Assembly (NCBI RefSeq): GCF_002127325.2
Contig: NC_035441.2
Span: 154,037,122-154,101,121 of the forward strand
Direction: 5' to 3'
DNA length: 64,000 bases
From: Helianthus annuus
Taxonomy: Eukaryota > Streptophyta > Magnoliopsida > Asterales > Asteraceae
In this document: piece after piece, positions 44,039 to 56,045 of the stretch
Layout: every line of letters starts with the position of its first letter
Position numbering within the stretch: the first letter of the stretch is position 1
Notes under the pieces: generated by a model
Database searches by the model: none
What the model saw: the letters and a program-made list of their open reading frames with translations, nothing else
What the model was told of the DNA's origin: nothing
Translations under genes and position numbers: made by a program

Positions 44039-45360
44039 TTAAGAAACATGTAAACCTTTGGTAAACAAATCTGCAGTTTGATTATTTGTATGAATGCCTA
44101 AAGTAGTTATAACCCCTTTAGTTATAGTCTGCAACAAATCTATTTCCAAATGTTTTGTTCTATCATGGAACACTGGATTTGCAGCAGTTGCTAATGTTGC
44201 ACTACTATCACAAAACAATTTAACTGGTAATTGCACATTCACACCCAATCATTTTAACAAATTTATCAACCACATAATTTCAAATGCAGCTGCACAAAGA
44301 GACCTGTATTTAGCCTCTAGAGATGACCTTGAGATGGTTGACTGTTTTTTTTTATTTTTCAAGATACCAAAGATCTACCAAAAAAAAAAGACAGAACCCA
44401 GTTACACTTTTCTTAGACTCTACACATTTTCTCCAATCAGAATTTGCAAAACCCCTAAACTCAAATTTTTCATTTTTACCAAACAACAACCCTTTGGCTG
44501 GAGACTATTTTAAATATCTTAACAGTCTAAAAGCAACAATCAAATGACCTTCAATAGGATTATGCATAAACTGACTCAGAATATGTACAACATAAGCTAT
44601 ATCAGGTCTAGTATGAGACAAATATATAAGTTTCTCAACAAGTTTTTGATAGAAGGTTAAATTACTTAAAACCTTATTCTTTACTGTACAAAGATTTGTA
44701 ATAACATGGTTAGACTCAATAAGGGTATTCACTGGTTTACAAGCAGACATTCCAAGTGCACATAAAAGTTCAATATAATACTTTCTTTGTGATAAGCAAA
44801 TTCTTCCATTACACTCATAACATTTCTATACCCAGAAAGTATTTGAGTTTTCTTAAGTCGTTAACAAGGAACTTTGCTTTCAAGGCCATTTTAATTTTGT
44901 GATTTCAGTCAAACAATTTCTTGTTATTATAATATCATCTACATAAACCAACAATACAACAAATACACCATAATTATTTTTTACGAACAAAGAATAATCA
45001 CATATACTTTGACTAAAACCATAATCAAGCAATACTTTCACAAGTTTCTCATTCCACATTCTAGGAGCTTTTTTAAGCTCATACAAAGATTTTTTTTTAA
45101 TTTAAAAACTCTTGTTTAGTTTTCAGAATAATAACCTTCCCGCAATCTCATATAAACATCTTCTTGAAGATCACCATACAAAAAAGCATTATTAATATCT
45201 AGATGAAACAAAGAGCAACTATTTTGAATTGCTAAAGTCAATACACACCTAACATTTACCATTTGAACGTGTGCAAATGTTTCATCAAAATCAACACATT
45301 CCTTTTAACTATAGACTTTAGCCACTAACTTGGCTTTATATCTTTCAGTTTCACCATTGG
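44039..45360 (-). pseudogene. Ty1/copia reverse transcriptase (C-terminal part) and RNase H, broken
   Basis: On the minus strand from 45360 the pieces read ETERYKAKLVAK, FDETFAHVQMV, LFHLDINNAFLYGDLQEDVY, then (45086-44880) LYELKKAPRMWNEKL-type sequence and VVLLVYVDDIIITRN with the YVDD catalytic motif. Next comes 44750-44505 with YQKLVEKLIYLSHTRPDIAY and LSQFMHNP. RNase H appears at 44248-44039 ([28 protein letters not shown]). Stops and frameshifts separate the pieces, and the T runs near 44350 and 45095 are likely break points. Its upstream half continues at 49760, beyond the solo LTR. Confidence 0.88.
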
Positions 45361-48300
45361 TGTAACACCTCGTAAAATCACGTCCAATGATATGTTGACA
45401 CGTGTACTAAACCTGAATAAAGTCAAATGTTGACTATGAGGGACTAATTTTGTGAAAAATCAAAAACTTTGATTTTGGAAGGACCGGAAGTGTTAACATG
45501 ATTAAAATAAGTTTCTGAATAACCTCTTACGGTATTCATATTCACAAATGAGTCGCTTGTTGATCGAGAGTAGCCGTTTGCGTGATTAATTGAAAGTTTG
45601 GGCAACGAAGGGTTAAAAGCGTCAACATGTTAATTCTTACCTCTGAGTGACCTTTTAACAAACCAGGAGCTTTATGATATTGGATAATACTCTCAGGAAT
45701 GCCAATTATTGTCCATCTAAGGCTTTTATTCCTTTAAGTGGCGTTATACACAACTTTGCAAGTTTAAGTGGTTAAAAGTGTCAATATGGTTAATTATACC
45801 TCTGAATGACCTTTTTACGAACCCGAAGCATCGTGATGTTTAATAATACTTTCAAGAATGCCTAATATGGATTAGATAAGGCTTCGATGCTATTAAACGA
45901 TGATATACTCAAGTTTGCGCATTAGAAGGACTATTTGCGTCAAACTGCAAAAGTCTATCAATTCGTATGATATCGAACCTTCCGGAATATGATCATAAGT
46001 TAAACATGCACTAAATATCCTTTACATAGCTTAGAAATAGGCTTAGAGGTGTTTGGTGCGCAAAAATAAACTTATTTGATAAACAGGGACTAAAAGCGTC
46101 AAAAAATGCATAAGTTTGCATTTTCGCGCATATCTTACGTTCTGAATATATCCGGACATCCAAAAATTTATGTAATCATTAAAATATTTTATTTTAGTGA
46201 TTGGCATGATAAAATTCCATTTGTCGTGTAATTTGGATCATTTTTCGCGTCCGTTCGTGTTTCGTCGTAATTAACCGGATAACGAAACCGTACGAGCAAA
46301 TAAACCGACATCCGAGATATTTTTGAGCATGTTTTATGTTCCCTATGTTTAGGCATCATTTTAGAGCCTTGAAATGGGGTTAACGGGGTTTAAACGCATA
46401 AAAAATGGCTCAAAAGTGTTGCATGGACCAAACCTATCAATTATTGAAACTTTCTGGGAGCTGGCACATGGTGGCGCTGCGCCACCACTATAGGGTTTTT
46501 CCGTGGCACGACACCACAGCCTCATCTGGGCAGAAACTTCATTTTTGCAACCAGGTTGAATTTCAGGGGCCTAAGTGTAACTTTTCTCAATACCGTGTGA
46601 TGGTTTTGGACACACCTAGTATTCCAAAACCATGTGCCTTATGTGTAAGGTCCAGATCGAAGCTCAATTATCGAGGAACGATCCTAACGGTTCTTGAAAT
46701 CCTATAAATACCCACTAGTTTTGCTCTCATTTCTCACACTTGATCTAAATTGCTCTAAGTTTAAGCTTTATGCTTTATACCTGAGTATTCTAGATCAGTA
46801 TCATCCTTGCTTGGACCCCTTATAAGTGCCCTCTTATGGCTAGTTATTTTTATTTGGCTTAAAAGCCGAAAAGTCAAGCGTTTGCGATAAACGCTTTGAC
46901 TTTTAAACGATCGAGCCATTGTTCGCAACGAACATGGCTACGTGATCGTAATTAGGTAGGTATTAAACCCTCAAAAGGGCACCTCCTAATTACCATGTTT
47001 GCTTAGTTAATTGTCGGGTCAAAGTAATTAAAATAAAAGTCAAGCGAGTCGGTTTTTAAATAAAATTCATAAGTAAAGATGTAAAGGCAATAAAATCAGT
47101 TTTGTTACTTTAATAACTTGGTAAATATAAATTGAACATGTCTAGGCATGTTCAACCCGACAATTTTGAGTTTAGACTCGGTTTGGAACCGAAAGTCGCA
47201 AAAGTAGACTTTTGCTTTGACTTTCAGTTCTGACCCAATTTAGCTTTGTTTAGATATGCCTTAGGATTCCTTTAGGACCATATTATATGTTAGTATAACC
47301 CTCCAAGGTTATACAACATGGTTCCATAGAAATCCTAGATCATTGCATGTTTCCGTTAATTGCTTAAAAGTTGACCATTATGCCCTTTTGATATTGAAAC
47401 GAGTTTTTTGAAAATGTGAGAAGACAAAAACCTTTATTACTGATTTATAAATATGTCCTAAAAATTTGACATCAGTTTGTGGTCTAAATTAGGAGTTATG
47501 CTCAATATCGTAAATTGAAGCCTTTTTATTAATTAAACGGCATTTTCGGCATAAAACCCATTCAAACCCAATTTTTGTCACCTAACTTTATACCTACTAA
47601 TATAATATAATATTTAGGGATTTTTGGAAATTTTATTAAATTTTAGATCATAACATAGAGTTCTTGCATAGACTCGGTAATTGACGATAATGCCCTTTTC
47701 GTTAATAAAATGAGTTTCACACATCCTTTACATATCAAATCTTTTTCAACTGATTTTATATACTGAATAAGTTATTTTAAACAGTAAAGGCTGATCAAAA
47801 TCTCAGATTTCCTTAATCAATCCGAATATCGTCAAATACCGGCTTTTATGCGATTTAGGCGCATAGTTTGGTTTAAAACCATATTTGGCTCCTAAGGCTT
47901 GTTACCTCCTGATGTTTATGAATACATTTTTTATATTTAAACAGTAACTAAAAGTTTTGAACTCAGATTTCCAAATTTGGCCCTTTTAACATATGTGAAA
48001 TGACCAAAATGCCCCTCCGGTGCATAGTTTGGCCATAAATGATAAATTTCACATATATATGATATCCTACTGATATAACTTATTAAAATAAATATTATTA
48101 CTGATTATTTTAGACCAGAACCTCAGATTACTATTTAAACTCTTTTATAACCTTTAAAATGACCAAAATACCCCTACGGGGCTTAAATTAATTTTGAATC
48201 CGTTTTGGGCATAATGGAAGGTATCATACTGATATCATAACATATTTAAGGCATATCAACTTGTGAAACATGTTCATGACTCTCTTGGTTACAAGTTATG

Positions 48301-49754
48301 CATTTTTCGCGTTCGGTACGGTTTATGTAACTAGTTTGCATAAATTAACCGAAACGGGTCAAACCTTATCATTTTCATTTCAAAATCCATAATGTGTTTA
48401 GTTTACCCATATTATACAAGTCTCCATACTTGTCGGGTCTAAATCACATTCTAATCCGGTCTTCGCTTAATCTTGCGTTTTGAACCGTAAACCTTTCCTT
48501 AAAACTAACCGGCCTAAGTTACAACTTAAATAAGACCCATTAGGAATCTAATAGGTTAATAAAACCTTCGTTCCAGATTGAGAGCCCCATTAGAGGTACT
48601 TGTGCTTGCTGATTAGAATATACGGCTGAGTATAAAGTGCATTTTAAGCTCAGGTAAATACTTTTAACTTATTTTCCGTTATACGGGCTTGGGATACGGT
48701 ATTATAAAAATACCGCTTGGTTGGGTGTAGAAACCTTTTAATGGGAGATGATTAAATTGCATAATCCGTTTTAATCAGTATTGCTTGATAACAAATAACA
48801 TTGGGGGTTAATGACCGTGTCCTGGATATCCTTGGCTCATTTAAAAAGTGTAAATGGCCACAACTTAAGCACAAGGTGTTGGCATAACACCTCCTGTTGC
48901 GTATGTAAAAGATATACTCACTCGTGAGGTAACTTCTTGTGAGTTATATTTGTGGTGTGTCGATTAATCTTGATTGGTTTGTTTATTCACCGGCCCTAAA
49001 TGTTGGACAAACATGTAAATCTGATGCAAGATTGTTATTAATATAATTATCCCAAGATATAAAAGAATATTTGTGCCTTATGCATTTAAATCAATTTTCA
49101 TAAAGATTTTCAAAAGAGTCAGTTAATTGTATTTACCAGTGTAAACTGACGTATTTTCCAAAAAGGTTAAGTGGCAGGTGCTATACGTAAATTGGCTGGG
49201 AGCTCAGGGCGTTAATAAAGGAATCTTGCAAGTTCTAAACGTCTAATGTCTGTTGAACAGTGTTTATATTTCTGTTTTAAGATCCGCCTGTGGATCGGTT
49301 TGTTTAACCACCAGCCCTAAATGTTGGACAAACATGTAAATCTGATACAAGATTGTTATTAATATAATTATCCCAAGATATAAAAGAATATTTGTGCCTT
49401 GTGCATTTAAATCAATTTTCATAAAGATTTTTAAAAGAGTCAGTTAATTGTATTTACCAGTGTAAACTGACGTATTTTCCAAAAAGGTTACGTGACAGGT
49501 GCTATACGTAAATTGGCTGGGAGCTCAGGGCGTTAATAAAGGAATCTTGCAAGTTCTAAACGTCTAAAGTCTGTTGAACAGTGTTTATATTTCTGTTTTA
49601 AGATCCGCCTGTGGATCCATATACAACCGCTGTGTAATATTTTATTACACTTTCGAATCGGTTTGTATTATTATTGTATTATGATGATATCAACTACGTC
49701 ACGATACTCCCCACCGGGCCCACCGGTAATATGTGGAAATATCGGGGTGTGACA
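45361..49754 (+). repeat. Solo LTR of a Tekay-like gypsy element
   Basis: TGTAACACCTCG start, ATCGGGGTGTGACA end, perfect ATTGG duplications at 45356-45360 and 49755-49759. It shares blocks with the other Tekay-type LTRs (CGGTTTGGAACCG at 47179-47191, hairpin 47198-47215, CACCGGGCCCACCGG near the end). A TATA box (TATAAATA) lies at 46703-46710. A 19-bp palindrome, TGGTGGCGCTGCGCCACCA, lies at 46469-46487. No internal region remains, so it is the product of LTR recombination. It splits the copia reverse transcriptase. Confidence 0.93.
48976..49617 (+). repeat. 321-bp tandem duplication inside the solo LTR
   Basis: Two adjacent 321-bp units begin GGTTTGTTTA and end CCGCCTGTGGATC, with only scattered substitutions (TTCACCGGCC against ACCACCAGCC near the start). 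The repeated region is the end block that is conserved between LTRs here. Confidence 0.88.
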
Positions 49755-49759
49755 ATTGG

Positions 49760-50560
49760 ACATATATATAATTTTATATATCCACTTAGAACTTACAAGA
49801 CATCTACCCTTAGGTAAGTCAACCAAATACCAAGTACGATCTCTATGTAAAGCCTCAATTTCATTATTCGTGGTTGTAATCCAATTAGGATCACTAACAA
49901 CCTTGTTGAAATGTTTAGGCTCAACACTTTTATTTAACAAAGTAGCAAATGACCTATTCTCATTTGATAACCTCTTTTAGGCTCAACACTTTTATTTAAC
50001 AAAGTAGCAAATGATCTATTCTCACCTGATAACCTAGAATAATTAGCAACCTTTTCCATACCATATTTAACTTGGCCTTCTATAATGTAATATTCTAACC
50101 TTCTAGGAACAATAACAGACCTAGTAGACCCTCTAAGATCACATGACTTATTTCAGAAGTGTCCCCCTCTGAAATTATTAAAGGTTCACTAACAGTAATC
50201 ATATCCTCAACCCTATTAGAACTAATATTATTATTACTGGGTTGTTGTTTAACAACCGAACCTTTAGTGGGAACACTAGTTTCAAATTGTTATAATCCAT
50301 GTGTTCCTATTTCTTTTTCACCTACATCCCTTTCCTCATCATTAGGATCACTCACCTTTGAGATATGTTTGGTTATTGTGTTATCATACAAATCAAAGAA
50401 GTTTAATACATTTACACTTTTGTAAATCATAAGTATCAAAAACAATTTTGTCTTTAAATGGGAAGAAAGACTTGTAAAACTTTACAGCTCTTGAAAATAG
50501 AATAGCTTAATTATCTAAACTGAAAAGTTTATAACCTTTCTTCTCATGTGAATATCCTAG
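49760..50560 (-). pseudogene. Ty1/copia reverse transcriptase N-terminal part and linker, broken
   Basis: From 49940 the minus frame reads LNKSVEPKHFNKVVSDPNW, EIEALHRDRTWYLVDLPKGR and SSKWIYKI before the solo LTR cuts in. This is the conserved start of copia reverse transcriptase. A 62-bp tandem duplication (49917-50040; AGGCTCAACACTTTTATTTA in both copies) disrupts the frame because 62 is not a multiple of three. The stretch 50040-50560 is the integrase to RT linker with no intact frame. Confidence 0.8.
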
Positions 50561-50619
50561 AAATACAAACTTTTCAGCCTACTGTTAAACTTATTTGATT
50601 CATTTAAGATAGTACAAAA

Positions 50620-51093
50620 TAGGGGTGTGTGCGGTTTGGTTTGGTTATTAACATTAAACAAAACCGTAACCAACATTTTCAGTCATTTTGTTAGACGGAG
50701 CTGGAATTGTTAGAGCAAAGTCATTGGTTCGGTTTGTTTGGTTAATTTTGTGGTTTTTGGTTCGATTCAGTTAATTACGGTTAATAGCCAAACCAAACAA
50801 GTGCTAATTTTTTTTTACTTAGAAATACATGAAATAGATGTATAAATACATGAAATAGATGTATAAATAAATGAAATGGAGGTATAAATATATGTAATGG
50901 TAGTATATAACATGAAATGGAGGTATAAAAGCTAGAAATATATGAAAATTTAATGGTTCAGTTCGGTTCGGTTAATTTCGGTTAACCAGTGGCACAAAAA
51001 AAACGATAACCGATTTTTGGTTAATTTGGTTTTGGTGAATTTCGATTTGATTTCGTTGGTTTTCTGTTCAGATTCGGTTATTGCTCACCGCTA
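50620..51093. mobile_element. hAT-like MITE
   Basis: It begins TAGGGGTGTGTGCGG and ends GCTCACCGCTA, and is flanked by perfect 8-bp GTACAAAA duplications (50612-50619, 51094-51101). The interior is filled with GGTTTGGTT and CGGTTAAT-like repeats and three GAAATAGATGTATAAATA units, with no ORF. It interrupts the copia element between integrase and RT. Confidence 0.87.
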
Positions 51094-51140
51094 GTACAAA
51101 AGCACAAGCACCCAAACACTCTCAGGGGATCAAGAAAAGG

Positions 51141-51822
51141 TTAAAATCCATAAATCAGCTCATAGGGAGACTTTCCACTCAGCACAGAAGATAGAGTCCT
51201 ATTAATCAAATATGGGGCAGTCAAAATACACTCAGTCCAAAAACAAATAGGTAAATTACTTTGAAACATGAAATTCCTAGCAACATTAAATAAATGTCTA
51301 TGCTTCCTTTCCACTATTCCATTCTGTTGAGGAGTATGGACATAAGTGGTGTGATGAACAATTTCTTCCTGTTTACAGAAGCTATTCATATTATTAGTTA
51401 CAAATTCTAACCCGTTGTCACTTCTAAAGAACTTAACACTTTTACTAAATTGAAAATGAAGTATATTTACAAAATCTTGAATATTCTCAAAAACTTCAGT
51501 TTTTTGTTTCATCAAACACACCCAAACTTCCATAGAATAGTCATCAACATTGGTTAGGAAAATACTTATTCCCTTCCTTTCCAGTGACCCTATATGGACC
51601 TCACACATATAAGTGAATAAATTCATCTAACTATGTATTTTTATGATCACTTAGATGGAATGGTTCCCTATGTTGGTTGGCTCTATGACATACTTCACAA
51701 GGACCATGGTTTTCCACAGAACTAATTCCAATTTTATTTTTAAGAACTTTAACAACTTGATCAGCAGGATGACTTAATCTGTCATGCCAAAGATTATAAA
51801 AACCGATACTATTGTAACACAC
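51141..51822 (-). pseudogene. Ty1/copia integrase (zinc finger and core)
   Basis: Minus frame 51822-51631 carries LWHDRLSHPADQVVKVL and CEVCHRANQHREPF, the GAG-pre-integrase HHCC finger. Frame 51626-51141 carries the core: NVDDYSMEVWVCLMK, KFFRSDNGLEFV, HTTYVHTPQQNGIVERKHRH, TAPYLINRTLSSVL and SPYELIYG. The second Asp (SDNG) and Glu (VERKH) of the catalytic triad are visible. A frame break at 51627-51630 separates the two parts. No downstream frame is intact. Confidence 0.9.
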
Positions 51823-52104
51823 CTAATTAAACACACCAAGAGGTCCACAAACATAAAGACCATCAAGTTGTTTACCAGTCAGACGGGTTTTTCTTTGTTA
51901 ATGAATCATGTACGTCACATTTATTCTCGTCAAAACTAACATATAGTTTATTATCTTTAGCAAGTTTATGAACATAAATTAGATTCACACAATATTCAAG
52001 AATTACCAACACATCTTGCAAAACAACATTATTTTTCAGTTTTAAACTTCCAATTTTGTAATAAGAGCATTGGTTCCATTAGGATGCTTAATTTAAATTT
52101 TAAA

Positions 52105-52326
52105 TTAAAAAATATCAATAAACTCAAACAATTCAGTTTCATGTTTAACCATATGTTGGCTTGCTCCTGAATCTATTAACCACCCTGTTTCTTGCTTATT
52201 CCCAAACACATAATTAAAACCAAACGATGGTTTATAAAACACATTAGAACAATAAAACACATTAGAACAATAAAACACTATCTGTATAATGTTTTGGGTT
52301 GTTTTGGCAAGAAAAACACCAAACAT
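52105..52326 (-). pseudogene. Ty1/copia protease fragment
   Basis: The minus frame contains ETGWLIDSGASQHMVKHETE, the copia-type aspartic protease active site (DSGAS). Upstream codons repeat FYCSNV because of a short direct repeat (AACACATTAGAACAATAAA) at 52239-52280. Confidence 0.82.
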
Positions 52327-52507
52327 AATAATTTAAGACACAATGCAATGAATTCTAGGCTTAAAACATAAAACACCATGCCAAGAACGTTAAGTAGTGT
52401 GTTTTAAGTGTTAAGCAATGTGTTTTGAATTTCACGCCCATAATATGTTGCATTGTGTTTTAAATTGTTATGTTTGGTATTTTCTTGCCAAAACAACCTA
52501 AAACATC
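52289..52507. mobile_element. Foldback (long inverted repeat) element in the copia gag/protease region
   Basis: ATGTTTTGGGTTGTTTTGGC, AAGAAAAACACCAAACATAA and AATTTAAGACACAATGCA (52289-52348) face a near-complementary arm at 52450-52507. A phrase AAAACACATTAGAACAATAA occurs on both sides (52254-52280 and 52600-52625). The exact ends and duplication are not settled, and the second phrase lies about 95 bp beyond the right arm. Confidence 0.6.
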
Positions 52508-52783
52508 ATGCCTAAGTCCAAAATATGATGTCTATATGTCAATTTCTATGCCTTCTTACACTTCTCATGAAACAGGACCTTTTTACAGGAACCTCACCCA
52601 TAAAACACATTAGAACAATAAAACACTACCTGTAACATTGGAGATTTGAGAAGACTCATTTGTCCAATCATTTAAAAGACTCAACAACATAGTCAATTGA
52701 TCATTAGTTAAGGTAGTAAGAGGAACATATGAATCTTCTACACTACTACTATTACTAGTAACAGACTTTTTAACCTGATTTTC

Positions 52784-53654
52784 TCATGATTTCTTCCAAG
52801 AAGGATATCCAATAATCTCAAAACGTTTATCAATTATATGCCCAGTTTTATTACAGTGTGTGTATTTCAGACTTTGATTAGAATTCTTGTTTACCTTTTT
52901 ATTGTTATTAGTTACTTGATTTAACTTTGTTGCAGAACCAATAACATGATTCTTTTTAGACACACTGCTAGCATTTCTATGAGAATTTTCTCTAGAAATA
53001 ATAGCAAAAGCTTCCTTAACTGAATGAAGAACTTCCTTAGTTAACAAAGTATTCCCAACATTTTGATACACACTGTCTAACCCTATTAAAAACTACATAG
53101 TTTTGTCTTGTGATTGAAATTATTAAAGTCTTTGTCTATGTTACAAGTACATGCAGGCAAGTGTAGGATTTGACGTAATTATTTCCACATCATAGTTAAT
53201 TTTGTGATAATATTAAGACATATACAATCCATTTTGACTAAATAGGTTAATTTTTTATAATCATCAAATACAACTGATTCATCTACCTTATCATATATCT
53301 CTTTTAATTCAGTCTAAACATCATAAGCTAGTTTAGAAAAGGCCTGACCCATGTACAGTTCATCACTTATTGAATTCAAGATCCAAGTTAATCCTACTGA
53401 GTTATTCCTATCCCATTGTCTAGCTGAAACATTATTATCCTCTGATTTCTTACAACTCTTAACAATGATCCCCATTCATATTTTACTTGTAATGCTAATA
53501 TCATAGCATTAGACCATACTATGTAATTCTCTGTCCCTTTAAGTTTAACAGACACTATTGTTAAACTACTTAAATCAGACGCATGCAAGTACAAAGGGTC
53601 ACTTGCATCCAACTTACTAACAAGCGTCTCACTAGAACTATCAGTATCACCCAT
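52784..53654 (-). pseudogene. Ty1/copia gag, broken
   Basis: From 53654 the minus frame reads MGDTDSSSETLVSKLDASDP, LYLHASDLSSLTIVSVKLKG and TENYIVWSNAMILAL, the N-terminal gag domain of plant copia elements. The middle is frameshifted. The second frame, 53071-52784, ends with YTHCNKTGHIIDKRFEIIGYP, where two of the three zinc-knuckle cysteines are changed (to Tyr and Arg). The leader runs from 53655 to the primer-binding site at 54831. Confidence 0.82.
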
Positions 53655-54280
53655 CTAAACACAATGACAAATAACAATCGAGAAATAAACAGAGAGACTT
53701 TCACTTAACACGCAGATTAATCAAGATTAAACCAACAACTTAATCACAGGCTAATCTATATAGATATGAAACAAATAATAACACACAAGGCGAAACCAAA
53801 ACAAGGATCCGATCAGAGGTTCGTTACTCAAGGGTGCCTCTACAGGCCTTATTGTGGGAGCCTCCTAGACACGGACCACACAATCAGAAATATACAATGA
53901 AACAAGAAACAACTCAGAAATCTCAATTTGAACAAATAAGCAACAAACATCAAATACATGTAATCAAGTAAGATGTAACAATGTGTGGCTCTCCCTGTGT
54001 CCCAAATTCACAATGTCGGTCCACCTAACCTGGCCAAGAATGCTTAATGCAAGAAAACAGTAAAGAACAATAAAGGAACAATCTCACCAAATTTCAAACC
54101 CTAGCTAGGGTTTCTCCATTCTTGTTCAAGAGTTCTACAACCTTCATTTAGGTTGAACTCAAGAACAAGAATAATAACTTCCTTTAATCACTAGATCTTT
54201 AGTTTCCTTTGTCCAGTATCCAAGAACCTCAGATCCGAACACAACACCAACACAGGAACCACGTACACCTTTTATCTTCT

Positions 54281-54283
<3 letters not shown>

Positions 54284-54326
<43 letters not shown>

Positions 54327-54706
54327 GTCATCATACTCAGTAAATCCCACCAATAGCAAAGCAAATATAGGGTCTGAGGAGGGTAAGATGTAGACAACCT
54401 TACCTCTACCCCGTAGGAATAGAAAGGCTGCTTCCAGCGAGACCCCCGACTCGATAGTAGTTTTGCATCAAGCCTTGGACATAAGGCACATAATACTCAG
54501 CAATCGGAACGAAGACCGATTAGTGCATGTACCTTTTTGTCTTTCAGCTATCAACGCCACCACATGATGCATGATTAACCTTCCTCAGCTTTTAACGTTA
54601 TTTTCACGAAATTAGTAAAATAACGTTAAAGTAGTGCACTTTCACTTTTGTCCCATGATGGCCCACACATGTATACATTATATGCGCATACCGCAAGCGG
54701 GGCGTA
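54284..54706 (-). mobile_element. SINE-like retroposon with 19-bp target duplication
   Basis: A perfect 19-bp duplication, ACACCTTTTATCTTCTAAT, flanks the 423-bp unit at 54265-54283 and 54707-54725. On the minus strand it starts TTACGCCCCGCTTGCGG and ends with a (GAT)n-like tail (ATC repeats, 54284-54325). The 3' half shares blocks with 13280-13440 (CAGTAAATCCCAC, GAGGGTAAGATGTAGACAA, GACCCCCGACTCGA). An inverted repeat TTTTAACGTTATTTT..AAAATAACGTT lies at 54590-54631. No obvious pol III A/B boxes are seen, so a truncated RTE-derived retroposon is the alternative. It sits in the copia leader. Confidence 0.82.
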
Positions 54707-54830
54707 ACACCTTTTATCTTCTAATAAAACCCTAATTTCACCATATCCCAAATCCCTAGAAACCCTAATTTCAAAATCAACGGAGAACTACAACAACCAG
54801 AAAAGGAAGCGAACAATACTTAGAGCACCA

Positions 54831-54845
54831 TGTGCTTTAATACCA
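54831..54845 (-). promoter_or_regulatory. Primer-binding site of the copia element
   Basis: The minus strand reads TGGTATTAAAGCACA immediately after the LTR end. It is a diverged form of the initiator-Met type site TGGTATCAGAGC. Confidence 0.7.
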
Positions 54846-56040
54846 TGTTAAGATATAGTGCAAAGATTCAACACAACACAGAAATACCCAAACCAATTTG
54901 TTATTTACCCAAAAATCAAACAAAGTATTTTGGTGATTACAACACAAACATTCTCAACTCTCACTAGACTCAAGGTGAATCTTAGTTTAGGAACCGTAAT
55001 TGTCTTTTAGAGAGAGAAACAACGAGAGAACAATAATTGTGATGGATGATCTGAATCTAGAACTATCTCTCGTTTATATACTCAAACTCATTAGGACGGT
55101 CTTTAGCCAAGCCCACACCGAACAACATGAAGTCCACAACATCTTCAAGCCCATAGCATCTCAACACAGCTACAAGCCCGAGTCATCCATAGCCCATCTC
55201 AAAATACAAGATACACAAAAAATATATTAAACTTTATAACAAGAATAATTGTTGGGATTGAACCATGCCAAAGGAATAGATAATGAAAGCCAAAACTGGA
55301 TCAGAGCAATGGATCCAGAATAAGCAGATGTTTGGTTGCAAGTCTCTCCCCTTGAAAGTGGTTTCAACATCTGCTGACCTCCTATCTGCTGATCATGCAA
55401 ACTGCTGACCTACAACTGCTGCTCAAGACAAAGACTGATTGAAGAACTAAAGCTCTGCTGCTCAATCTACTGCCTTGGTTCAAGCACTGCTGGGTTCACA
55501 GCAGTGGAAGGATGCAGCAACAGTTTATGTTTGTTTTATGTATTGAAATGTAATATCAGTAGTTAGCATAGCAGTGTCTGTATAGATCAGAGGTTAGAGT
55601 TTGTTAGGAGGTTAGATGTCACTTTCATGGTGACGTCAGCTTAGATGCTCAGTGGTTTGCAAGTGCCTATATATAGAACAGTACTCTGTACTGTTCTGTT
55701 TAGCTATTTCACCATCTTCTTTCTGCACGAACAAACACTGAGCTCGGGCTGAGGGGGAGTTTGTATATCATACATGCATTGTAATCAGAGTTTAAAAATA
55801 AATTTAATCATTTGATTCTGTGTTGAAAATGTATGATTGAAAGCATTTCTTCTGTTTGATTGTGAAAAGTTTGCTTCCATTTAAATTCCGCTGCATTACT
55901 CTTTCATTTGTTCATCCAAATTCAAACACAAATCACAATCAATCCAAACTCAGATCCTAACAATAATAAAACTTGTAAAATAATTATTTGTGAAATATTT
56001 GCTTTGTATTTGTAAAATATTGATTTGTATTATTTTAACA
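54846..56040 (-). repeat. 5' LTR of the copia element, interrupted
   Basis: In plus coordinates it begins TGTTAAGATATAG and ends TATTTTAACA, then CAAAC. Without the 713-bp solo LTR and its duplicated 5 bp it would be 477 bp. It aligns with the left LTR at 43371-43974, with several indels between them. Confidence 0.88.
55250..55962 (+). repeat. Solo LTR of a second LTR retrotransposon (copia-like)
   Basis: TGTTGGGATTGAACC at the start and GATCCTAACA at the end form a short terminal inverted repeat. ATAAT duplications flank it (55245-55249, 55963-55967), and its removal restores the match to the other copia LTR. A TATA box (CTATATATAG) lies near 55668-55677, followed by AACAGTACTCTGTACTGTTC, itself an inverted repeat. 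The size and ends suggest Ty1/copia, without coding proof. Confidence 0.9.
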
Positions 56041-56045
56041 CAAAC

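Larger units (their letters stand above)
43371..56040 (-). mobile_element. Old Ty1/copia retrotransposon, heavily interrupted
   Basis: Perfect CAAAC duplications flank it (43366-43370 and 56041-56045). LTRs carry TGTTAA..TTAACA-type ends, and the coding order on the minus strand is gag, protease, integrase, reverse transcriptase, RNase H, which defines Ty1/copia. It was invaded by a 4.4-kb solo LTR (45361-49754), a 474-bp hAT-like MITE, a foldback element, a SINE-like retroposon and a 713-bp solo LTR. Without these the element would be about 6.8-7 kb. Coding frames are broken many times and the LTRs differ by indels, so it is old and dead. Confidence 0.9.
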
